Below are positions 27,045-34,348 of a stretch of 64,000 nt of DNA, one piece after another. Where the stretch lies: the NCBI GenBank assembly GCA_021228405.1, contig JAJQRF010000001.1, forward strand, positions 186,001 to 250,000, given 5' to 3'. Under the pieces are notes generated by a model. That model saw only the letters and a list, made by a program, of their open reading frames with translations. It had not been told where the DNA came from and did no database searches. Position 1 is the stretch's first letter. Every line of letters starts with the position of its first letter. Made by a program: the position numbers and the translations under genes. Source of the DNA: Pyrinomonadaceae bacterium (GTDB lineage: Bacteria; Acidobacteriota; Blastocatellia; Pyrinomonadales; Pyrinomonadaceae).

Positions 27045-27072
27045 AATTTTATTGGGTTAATAATGATGGATT

Positions 27073-27585
27073 TTATCCGAGCAGTTTTGTAAAAAACCCG
27101 CCGCCCGGTTTCGACGGCGGCGGCGCGGCGGTTTTGACGGGAGCCGGAGCCGGAGCCGCTGATTTTTCTTTTTTGCGTTTGAATTCTTCGATGACCGGAA
27201 CGACCTTTTCGCGAATGTCTTCGACCGTAAAAGGTTTGGTGATATAGCAAGTGATGCGCGCTTTGTCGTATGCGTTTTGCTGTTTTTCCGAACCCGATTC
27301 GCTCGTTATCATCACGACCGGAATATGACTCGCCCAACTCATTGCACGAATTTCGCGGGCAAACTCGATGCCGTTCATTCCGGGCATATTCCAGTCAACA
27401 AAAATTATGTCGGTTTTATCCGCGTCGAATTTTGAAATTGCTTCCGAACCGCTTCCCGCCTCGGTAAATTCAAATTCAGCCATTTCGGACTGTCGAAGTG
27501 TCTGCATCACCATATTTCGCATCACACGCGAATCGTCAATTACAAGTGCTCTGAGCGGTATGAGCTGATTTTCTGTTTCTGCCAC
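27073..27585 (-). CDS. cheY: CheY-like response regulator with Pro/Ala-rich tail
   Basis: 170 residues: a complete receiver domain (DDS near 17-19, phospho-Asp in FVDWNMPGMNG, Thr/Ser in VMITSES, Lys in TKPF) followed by about 40 extra residues, Lys-rich and then Ala/Pro repeats ending in GGGFFTKLLG. The tail is unusual for CheY and may be a flexible tether with a terminal binding peptide. First gene of the cheY-cheX-cheA-cheW operon, behind the sigma-28 promoter at 27659-27685. Confidence 0.85.
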   Translation of the reverse strand: MAETENQLIPLRALVIDDSRVMRNMVMQTLRQSEMAEFEFTEAGSGSEAISKFDADKTDIIFVDWNMPGMNGIEFAREIRAMSWASHIPVVMITSESGSEKQQNAYDKARITCYITKPFTVEDIREKVVPVIEEFKRKKEKSAAPAPAPVKTAAPPPSKPGGGFFTKLLG

Positions 27586-27658
27586 TTTTTATAATTCCTT
27601 TTTAAGATGTAGTTTTTTATCCGATGAAATACGCAAATATCTCATCAAGCACTTCATC

Positions 27659-27685
27659 CTATCGGCTTTTTTCACTGAAACTTTA
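27659..27685 (-). promoter_or_regulatory. Sigma-28 promoter of the cheY-cheA operon
   Basis: On the minus strand: TAAAGTTT (27678-27685), 11 bases, GCCGATAG (27659-27666). It matches the extended consensus TAAAGTTT-N11-GCCGATAA at 15 of 16 positions. It lies 74 bp upstream of the ATG at 27585. Confidence 0.85.
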
Positions 27686-27769
27686 AATTTATTAAGATAA
27701 TTTTTCCCCGTAAAACTCTGGATATTTACAGATTTATTCGATTTTCACGACAAAATTTCAAATAAAATT

Positions 27770-27808
27770 TCCAATAAAAAAAGAGCCTCAATTTTCATTG
27801 AAACTCTT
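27770..27808 (-). terminator. Terminator of the primase-helicase unit
   Basis: On the minus strand AAGAGTTTCAAT pairs with ATTGAGGCTCTT (two wobble pairs, 4-base loop), followed by a run of T. It lies just after the primase stop at 27837 and separates the replicon module from the chemotaxis promoter. Confidence 0.75.
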
Positions 27809-27836
27809 CTTTTCGATTAGTGTATTTGTCGAACGG

Positions 27837-28964
27837 TCAGAACGCGCCGACTTCGGAAAAACTTTTTCCGGCATACATTTCACGCAAATCCGCAAAAACT
27901 TTGAGCGGCATACAGTTGACAACGAACTGGTAAGCTTCCGTTCGCCCGCTTTCGTAGAGCTTGACCGCTTCGCAGAAACGTTCTTCGTTTGAAAGATTTT
28001 CGGCAAACGGTCTTAAAAATTCCGAAAGTTTTTCGACTCCTATCTCTTCTAAAACTTCCGCCCAATCCTTCGCCGTGCGCGGTCTGAGCCGATAGGTTTT
28101 CGCACCGCGTGCGAGCATCTGATTTTGCAGATTGAAAGCCGCTTTGTCGCCGGCAAGGTCGGCATCGGTTGCGATCAAAACCTGTTTGAAGCTGAATTTC
28201 AAACCTAACCAATCCGGCGAACCCGTGCCGATCAGCGCAATTGCCGGAATTCCGCACATTTCAAGAGCCAAAGCATCGATCGGTGCTTCGCAGATTGCGA
28301 CGATTCCCGAATTAAAAATATCCTTTCGGGTCGCAAAAATTCCGTCCGATTTATTTCCGCGTGTGATCTTCGACGAATTGATATGCTCGTCGTTGATCGC
28401 CCGCGTGTGAAGCGCGACCAATTTCCTGTCGCGATTGTAAACAGGAAAAATCACGCGTTCGTCCGTTCCCTTGAACCTCCATTTCTCGCCGTCCTTCTCC
28501 CAATGTTCCCACTTCGGCGCGTAACCGCAACCCGTCCGAATCGCAATTTCCGACGAGATGCCGCGCTTTGAAAGATACGATTCGGCGGGCGAACCCGAAA
28601 AATTCTTTTGGAAATCGCTCATTTTGTCCGCCAGATTCTCTTCCTTTTCGAGATCGCCGGCAGATTTTTGCTGTTTGTAATCAACCGTTTCGAGCGAAAA
28701 ATGCGAAATCAGTTTCTGTCGCGCCCGCGTTTTTTTCGGAATTTGCACGCGTTCTTCCCAAAACTCCTTCAAACGTCCTTTCGACTGGCATCGATGACAG
28801 AAAAACGCGCCGTTTTCCGTGTTGACCGCCAAAGAACGATGCGCCGCATCTTTCGGTTTCGCCGCACCGCAACGCGGACAACAAAACCGTCTTTCCTTTC
28901 CACGCGACGAACTGCGTGAATCGAAGTTTTCCAACTCATTTAAAGACAAAAACTCTTCGTGCAT
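27837..28964 (-). CDS. DnaG/gp4-type primase: zinc finger plus Toprim
   Basis: 375 residues. An N-terminal zinc-binding domain has Cys at about 29, 32, 56 and 59 (CPRCG...CHRC). A central region is followed by a Toprim domain with its acidic Glu (VAICEAPIDALALE) and DxD (IATDADLAGDK). The layout matches the primase half of phage T7 gp4-like proteins and plasmid/phage primases, shorter than chromosomal DnaG (about 600) and lacking a DnaB-binding C-domain. It lies 29 bp downstream of a DnaB-like helicase gene on the same strand. It would make primers at the replicon's origin. Confidence 0.8.
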   Translation of the reverse strand: MHEEFLSLNELENFDSRSSSRGKERRFCCPRCGAAKPKDAAHRSLAVNTENGAFFCHRCQSKGRLKEFWEERVQIPKKTRARQKLISHFSLETVDYKQQKSAGDLEKEENLADKMSDFQKNFSGSPAESYLSKRGISSEIAIRTGCGYAPKWEHWEKDGEKWRFKGTDERVIFPVYNRDRKLVALHTRAINDEHINSSKITRGNKSDGIFATRKDIFNSGIVAICEAPIDALALEMCGIPAIALIGTGSPDWLGLKFSFKQVLIATDADLAGDKAAFNLQNQMLARGAKTYRLRPRTAKDWAEVLEEIGVEKLSEFLRPFAENLSNEERFCEAVKLYESGRTEAYQFVVNCMPLKVFADLREMYAGKSFSEVGAF

Positions 28965-28993
28965 ATTTTTATAAATCTCCTTTGCCGAACAAA

Positions 28994-29896
28994 TTACCAG
29001 GCTTCCTGAAATCTCTGGATTCTGCCGCTGAATTTTAACGGAATCGCAATGCCCGGAACTCCGTGACGATTTTTCAATAAATTCAAGACGACTTCGACCT
29101 CGCCGTTTTGATTCGGCTGTTCCTCTTTCCTCGTAAGGTCGATCACCGACTCCGCCATATATTCGACTTCGCCGCTTCCTTTTGCAGAATGAAGGCTCGC
29201 CGTGCCGTTCTTATTTCCGACTCGATTTCTGTGAGAAATTGCCAAAACCGGACAATTCAGATCGGTCGCAAGTGCCGAAAGCGCGGAAATTCCGGCGTTT
29301 ATCAATTCATATTCGCTTGCACCGACGAAATCGGCATCAACTCCGCGCACCGATTTTGCCCACATCTGCACCGAATCTATCACAACCAGAACCTGCCCCG
29401 CCTTCGCACGTTCCTTTAATGCTTGTGCGACATCCAAAATCTGGCGCGGCGAAGCATAAGCGTTCGTTCCGTCGAGAAGTGCCATACAAGGAAGTCTTTC
29501 GACGGTTGCCAGCGCAAGCCGCATCGCTTCCTTCGCGCCGATCTCACCGCTTTTCAGTTTTCCCAGATAAGTTTCGGTTTCGCGGGCAATCAAACGTCTG
29601 AACAATTCTAAAATTCCCATTTCGGTCGTTATATATAAGGAAGGAAATCGGCACATTGCCGCAATTTGCAAAGAAAAAGCCGATTTTCCTGCTCCGGGCG
29701 CGGCTTGCAAGATGTGTAAACCGGTCGCCAGATAACCTCCGAGAGCTTCATCCAAACGCGGCAAACTCGTCACGGGTCCACGCGGTTTTCCCGATTCCAG
29801 TGCTTTTTGGGCGGCTTCCGTATCAGCTACCAATTCGCCGACAAGATCACTTAACAGTGTTAATCTCGGAATTTTTTCTGTCATTACTGCTTTCAT
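28994..29896 (-). CDS. DnaB/gp4-like RecA-fold helicase
   Basis: 300 residues: a single RecA-type ATPase core with Walker A (APGAGKS, Lys near 71), Walker B (VLVVIDSV) and a C-terminal R-finger-like region (NRHGVPG). It resembles the DnaB_C domain without the N-terminal primase-binding domain of DnaB. AGGTGA lies 8 bases before the ATG; an in-frame ATG four codons in is an alternative. With the downstream primase it forms a split T7 gp4-like pair. The neighbouring iterons (30081-30576) suggest it is loaded at that origin. A RadA/KaiC-like role is less likely. Confidence 0.75.
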   Translation of the reverse strand: MKAVMTEKIPRLTLLSDLVGELVADTEAAQKALESGKPRGPVTSLPRLDEALGGYLATGLHILQAAPGAGKSAFSLQIAAMCRFPSLYITTEMGILELFRRLIARETETYLGKLKSGEIGAKEAMRLALATVERLPCMALLDGTNAYASPRQILDVAQALKERAKAGQVLVVIDSVQMWAKSVRGVDADFVGASEYELINAGISALSALATDLNCPVLAISHRNRVGNKNGTASLHSAKGSGEVEYMAESVIDLTRKEEQPNQNGEVEVVLNLLKNRHGVPGIAIPLKFSGRIQRFQEAW

Positions 29897-30080
29897 AATT
29901 TTTCACCTGATGTTTAACGAATTATTTTCGGCAGGCGGCGCGTGCGCGGCGTGCGTCACGGAAAATTTTACACTCGGCTGAGAAAGCGACAGCTTTATTC
30001 AGCCGTGTTAATATAATTATTATCATTGAGATTTTAAAAGCGAGTTAAGTACATATATTGCAATACTTAGAAATAGTAAA

Positions 30081-30576
30081 TGCACTGTCTGATAACGACT
30101 CCTGCACAAGATAGTCCCGACCTTTGCACTATTCAGTAACGACAAATATTATTCAGAAAAAAACTTCAAGACGTTTCTTAAGCAGATTTTCATAAGTTAT
30201 TCTAATTTCAAGAGATATTTCGACATTGAATAATGCACACGATAACCGCGGCTTTTATTCAGTCAAAGCTCAGGATAATTTTTAAACTATTAATAATTGA
30301 GAAGTTAAGAGAAATATTTAATATTTTGCACGAGATAACCGCGGCTTTTATTCAAAATTCAAAAATCTTTCTTCAAACCCGAAAGCAGATTGAATAAATG
30401 CACATATCGATAGCGGCATTTATTCAATCAAGAATATTCACTTTATTGTCATAATATGGAAAAATCAGAGGAAATTTCTGAATAATGCACAGGATAATCG
30501 CGGCTTTTATTCAAAGCTGAATTGCAACAGGCTGAATTTAGTTAAAGTGCACTCAATAGTAACGACTTTTATTCAG
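30081..30576. repeat. Iteron-like repeats, candidate replication origin
   Basis: Eight degenerate copies in the same orientation start at 30081, 30103, 30125, 30234, 30327, 30399, 30486 and 30548. The pattern is TGCAC, about 4 bases, GATAACCGCGGC, then TTTTATTCA; the copies at 30234, 30327 and 30486 are the closest to each other, and the first three are partial. The spacer DNA is very AT-rich. The block fills the gene-free interval between the putative Rep gene and the helicase gene, where a plasmid origin is expected; the last copy overlaps the Rep stop codon. No clear DnaA box was identified by eye. Confidence 0.75.
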
Positions 30577-32470
30577 GTTTTACCGATTTCTCGGAAGTTT
30601 CCATTAACCACTGAATAATTTTTTGTTTTTCCTCGTGCGAAACTTTGCGCCCGGCTTCGATGCGGGATAGTGTCGGTTGCGAAAGCTCGAGAAGCTCGGC
30701 AAGCTGCATCTGGGTTAATTTTAATGCTTTACGTTTAGCCTTGGTTTGAATTGAAATTTCGGCTTCATTGCGTGGCGGCGAGTTTGTAAAATCCAATTTC
30801 GGTTGTAAAGTCTGCTTTTCAGCCGTCGCGGTTATGGTTTCGTATGAGTCACGAATAAAATCAGGCGGTTCGATCGCAATTCTCGAAGCCAGCCATTCTT
30901 TTATCCAGCCGTGCTTGTTCGTATTTGACCAGTCCCAATCAAGATACTGCCAACCCGTGATCAAACCGTCCGTTTGCATTCGGTCGAGGGCTTTTTCCAA
31001 TCTTTCTACCGCCCTGTTTGAATTGCGGCTCGGCACTTTGATTCCGGCTTCTTTGATAAGCGTATTTGCTTCATACGGTTGAAGATAGGATGCCGATTTG
31101 GAACGGATTCGCCATTGCCAGCTAAGATAACGGACAAGCCGTTTTTCAACGGCTTCGGTGCGAACGTTATAACGCAGGGCTTGAGCCGCAAGGAGCGCAG
31201 ATTGTCTACCTTCGGTTAGTAAATATCTGGCAAAAATACTTCCCGGACGAAAAACGAACCACATCACGTCGAGAGTTCCGTCAATTCTCATCTGACCGCC
31301 CCGGTCGGTGACGGCAATCGCGCGGCTTTGAATAAAATCCGTTTTGCTCGTCTTCCCTCTTTTGACCTTTTCAGTGATTTCAAACCAAATGTTTTCAAGG
31401 TCCTGGATAGCTTCGGAGATTTCGTCGCGCTGTTCTTTCGTATAACCTCCCCGTCTTCCGCTGCCGCCCAGATGCGGTTTCAAACCGCGCAGTTTTAATA
31501 CGTCGTCAGCCGTAATGACCGCACGGCTTTCGTCGGAAGTTGCCTGTACGATCCAGGTCGCGCACATCGCGTCTATCACATCAACGTGCAGGTCTGATAA
31601 TTGTTCGCGTTTACGCCACATCGAGGCTTCGAGTTCCTTTAATTTTTCTCCGTAAACAGCCTCAGTTTGCAAAGGCGTAAGTTGAATTTTCCCTTTGATC
31701 GAGGATTTTTCCACGTAAGCGGTCGGATAAGGCGATTCGACATCTTTATTGAATTTCTTTAATGCCACGGCTTCGCGCATAGCTTGATAACTTGCACTAC
31801 TGCTGACGGGAAGAAAATCTTTTTTTAACAAGGCTTCGGTCGCGATACCCGAAGTTCTCTGATTTTCCGCGTTTGGATCGGTTTCCTGAAGCTTTCCCGT
31901 TTCTGTTTTGTTTAATTTTTTCTCAATATCGAGAATGATCGTCAGAATTTCAAGCTGTTCGGCGAGCATTTCACCGATCTTTAATTGATTTGGAACTACG
32001 GCTTTTGCATCCGTTGCGCTTCCGTTATTAGTTTCCATAATCAAAACACGGGAACGAATCGCGATCTCTTCGGCAAAACTCTCTAATCCGGTTATATTTT
32101 CAAATGGATTTTCGTTATCTTTTATCGTTTTTAATCTCGGATTTTCCGTTAATTTTCTAACTTCTCTTTCTAAACTTTGATTATTCAGCAATAAATGAAG
32201 ATTGCCCAAAGCATCTATCCATTCAGTTCTCTCTTCGATAGTTGTCGATCTCCCGACGGTTAAAGACTCGTCGCTGGAAATGTCCGGCGGAAACATCAGT
32301 GCGGTCGTTCCAAAAACAGACATCAATTTTTCCAATGTTAACGGGGGTTTTATTTCTATTTTTGCTGACACTCGTTCCAGTGCCTCATACATTTGTTTTT
32401 TTCCCTCTTTGGTGCGAAAGAAGTTAGCAGTATCTTTTATTAATGGCTTGCTTTGGGTTAAATTATTCAT
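30569..32470 (-). CDS. Putative plasmid replication initiator
   Basis: 633 residues, not a Rep family I can name. The central/C-terminal part looks winged-helix-like (RLVRYLSWQWRIRSKSASYL ... NRAVERLEKALDRMQTDGLI). Residues about 580-625 form an XRE-type helix-turn-helix (LTQMQLAELLELSQPTLSRIEAG). The gene lies between iteron-like repeats and a parA operon, which is the main reason for the Rep call. Base composition is visibly more AT-rich than the flagellar genes. It could instead be a regulator or mobile-element protein; confidence in a role in replication is moderate. Confidence 0.5.
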   Translation of the reverse strand: MNNLTQSKPLIKDTANFFRTKEGKKQMYEALERVSAKIEIKPPLTLEKLMSVFGTTALMFPPDISSDESLTVGRSTTIEERTEWIDALGNLHLLLNNQSLEREVRKLTENPRLKTIKDNENPFENITGLESFAEEIAIRSRVLIMETNNGSATDAKAVVPNQLKIGEMLAEQLEILTIILDIEKKLNKTETGKLQETDPNAENQRTSGIATEALLKKDFLPVSSSASYQAMREAVALKKFNKDVESPYPTAYVEKSSIKGKIQLTPLQTEAVYGEKLKELEASMWRKREQLSDLHVDVIDAMCATWIVQATSDESRAVITADDVLKLRGLKPHLGGSGRRGGYTKEQRDEISEAIQDLENIWFEITEKVKRGKTSKTDFIQSRAIAVTDRGGQMRIDGTLDVMWFVFRPGSIFARYLLTEGRQSALLAAQALRYNVRTEAVEKRLVRYLSWQWRIRSKSASYLQPYEANTLIKEAGIKVPSRNSNRAVERLEKALDRMQTDGLITGWQYLDWDWSNTNKHGWIKEWLASRIAIEPPDFIRDSYETITATAEKQTLQPKLDFTNSPPRNEAEISIQTKAKRKALKLTQMQLAELLELSQPTLSRIEAGRKVSHEEKQKIIQWLMETSEKSVKPE

Positions 32471-32553
32471 AAATTAAGATCATTATTTGGTATTTAGCTA
32501 TTATATTTTATCCTTGATTTAATTCAATCTTAGTTTCATATCATTAATTACAA

Positions 32554-32877
32554 CTCACAGTGGTCTGTGTCCTCTGTTATTACTGACCAGACTGCACAGA
32601 CCACTGTGAGCACATATTCTATATGGAAACAAGATTGAGCACTAAGACCGCTTTATTTGCACATACCGAACATAGCACACATACTGCTCAGACCGCTTAC
32701 AGTAAAAATAGCAACCTATGCGGTCTGAGCAGTATGTGTGCTAATTCTACTAAAGCCACTCATACTAAACATTGCGCAATGACCGCGCAATGTGCTATAA
32801 CTGCAAAGTCTGGTAATAGTGCTGAAAGCAAACAGAGCGCATAAACCAAACAGGGCGAAGAAACTGCACAGACCACT
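32554..32877. repeat. Palindrome cluster between rep and parA, candidate centromere/operator
   Basis: Three perfect inverted repeats: a 16-bp pair (32554-32569 / 32595-32610), a 23-bp pair (32674-32696 / 32720-32742, 23-base loop) and a 9-bp pair (32769-32777 / 32785-32793). A 15-bp direct repeat, ACTGCACAGACCACT, occurs at 32591-32605 and again at 32863-32877, 11 bases before the parA start. Between them runs a weak 9-bp periodicity (pattern near AACTGCACA/GACCGCTTA). This fits a parS-like centromere that doubles as parA operator. The rest of 32471-32888 has no convincing gene. Confidence 0.65.
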
Positions 32878-32888
32878 TAAAGCGGAAA

Positions 32889-33725
32889 ATGAAAACAAAA
32901 ATAATTGCAATTGCGAATCAGAAAGGCGGGGTCGGAAAAAGTACGATAACGAGAGAATTAGCTTCGGCGTGCGCATTAAACGGATATAAAGTATTGATGA
33001 TTGATGCTGACCCGCAAGGGAATTTGACAAATTCCTGGTTGGAAAATTTAGAAGAAGTAAATCCGGTAACTCTGGCGCACGTATTGATACGTCCTGCTAA
33101 TACGGCAAAAGAAGAAATGCAGTCGTTGAAGTCGGCAATGGTAACAACGGCAGTCCCGAATCTTGATCTGGTCGGAACCGATTATAAATTGGTTGCAATC
33201 GAAAAAGAGCCGCCTTCAACTGTATACAGATTAAAAAGGGAAATTGAAAAGAATGCGGCAGAGTATGACTTCGTTTTTATCGATTGTCCGCCGCATTTCG
33301 GAAACGCATTGGAGTCAGCCTTGACAGCGGCAAATTATTTATTGATTCCCTGTGCCGCAACTGCAATGGGATTAGAAGGTTTATCGCAGTTGGTTTATAC
33401 CGCAGAAAGAGTCACGATGGACGTAAATCCCGATCTGGAAATTTTGGGAGCATTGGTGAATTTATTCAAATCGAGGCGAGTTTTGGCGGAAGAGGCTTAC
33501 AAAGCAGTCGAATCGAGAAGCGATATTGTGCCTTATGTTTTCAAACAAGTAGTAAATGATTATGCAGAAATAGCAGAAGCACCATCATATCAGCTCCCGG
33601 TTTTATTGACAGCCGCAAATTCAAAGGCGGCGGAACAAATAAGAAATTTAACCGAAGAATTTTTTAAGAGATTGGATATGCCTTTGAAGAAGAAACGCGA
33701 AAGCAAAAAAAAGGCAAGTAAATAA
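32889..33725 (+). CDS. parA: ParA-family partition ATPase
   Basis: 278 residues. Deviant Walker A (KGGVGKST) at the N-terminus, A' motif ([10 protein letters not shown]) and Walker B (FVFIDCPP). There is no N-terminal helix-turn-helix, as in type Ib plasmid ParA or chromosomal Soj. The basic tail ([12 protein letters not shown]) may help nucleoid binding. It would segregate the replicon with the product of the next gene, 20 bp downstream. Divergent from the putative rep gene across the palindrome cluster. Confidence 0.9.
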   Translation: MKTKIIAIANQKGGVGKSTITRELASACALNGYKVLMIDADPQGNLTNSWLENLEEVNPVTLAHVLIRPANTAKEEMQSLKSAMVTTAVPNLDLVGTDYKLVAIEKEPPSTVYRLKREIEKNAAEYDFVFIDCPPHFGNALESALTAANYLLIPCAATAMGLEGLSQLVYTAERVTMDVNPDLEILGALVNLFKSRRVLAEEAYKAVESRSDIVPYVFKQVVNDYAEIAEAPSYQLPVLLTAANSKAAEQIRNLTEEFFKRLDMPLKKKRESKKKASK

Positions 33726-33745
33726 ATTCAAAGGAGAAAAAATCG

Positions 33746-34267
33746 ATGAAAAGAAAATTGAATTTAGTATTGCGTGACCCGGTAAAGTTACATAAAACGA
33801 GTCAGGATGTTGCGGAACTTCCTTCACCGTTCGATAAAAAGGAAGTCGAATCGAAAATCGGTTCGGATTTAACGACCGAAAAGCCGATTTCTAAGAATCC
33901 CGCAATCAAAGAAAAGAAAAATCTGCAAGCAAAGCCGAAAAAGCAATCGGATGAAGAGTTTAAAAAAGAAATCGAAGACGTGAGAAAAACTATGTCTTTA
34001 AGAATAATGCAGGTTTGGGAATATTTTTGTAAAAAAGCAAATGCGGATAATGAACTAAAAAATAGCTTTACGGTAACGCGCGCAGAGGTAATGCGAGAAG
34101 CGGGGATCGGTTCGACAAACACATACCGCGACGCTTTAAAAAGAATGCAGAGTTTAGGTTTGATAAGAATCGAATTGCGACCCGGCGTGAACGCAGGAAG
34201 CGTATTTTATTTGACCGGGGAAGGACTCGCGCAGGCTGAATTGGTTTTAGAAAAAAATAAACAGTAA
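33746..34267 (+). CDS. Winged-helix protein, putative partition partner of ParA
   Basis: 173 residues; AAGGAG about 11 bases upstream. The N-terminal 75 residues are charged and disordered-looking. The C-terminal half is a helix-turn-helix/winged-helix domain (SFTVTRAEVMREAGIGSTNTYRDALKRMQSLGLIRI). No ParB N-terminal CTPase motif is seen, so this is not a canonical ParB. Its place directly after parA suggests a centromere-binding adaptor, as in type Ib or III plasmid partition systems. A replication-control wHTH protein is the alternative. Confidence 0.6.
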   Translation: MKRKLNLVLRDPVKLHKTSQDVAELPSPFDKKEVESKIGSDLTTEKPISKNPAIKEKKNLQAKPKKQSDEEFKKEIEDVRKTMSLRIMQVWEYFCKKANADNELKNSFTVTRAEVMREAGIGSTNTYRDALKRMQSLGLIRIELRPGVNAGSVFYLTGEGLAQAELVLEKNKQ

Positions 34268-34274
34268 TATTTTA

Positions 34275-34288
34275 CGGCACTAAAATTG
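34275..34288 (+). promoter_or_regulatory. Candidate sigma-54 promoter of flhA
   Basis: CGGCACTAAAATTGCT carries the invariant GG (34275-34276) and GC (34287-34288) ten bases apart and fits (T)GGCAC-N5-TTGC. It lies 60 bp before the flhA ATG and just after the partition genes, so flhA expression is independent of the replicon module. Confidence 0.65.
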
Positions 34289-34348
34289 CTGAAAACGTGA
34301 ACCGAGCCTCAAAAGGCATAAACGAATTCAAAAATTACCTAGTGCAAA

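Noticed and set aside
30081-30576. CRISPR array
   Set aside because: Repeats are degenerate, spacing varies from about 20 to 110 bp and there are no cas genes.
32623-32844. 73-codon frame upstream of parA with Ser/Thr/Cys at every third residue
   Set aside because: No ribosome-binding site; it spans the 23-bp and 9-bp inverted repeats, and its periodicity reflects the 9-bp DNA period. Kept as part of the centromere candidate.
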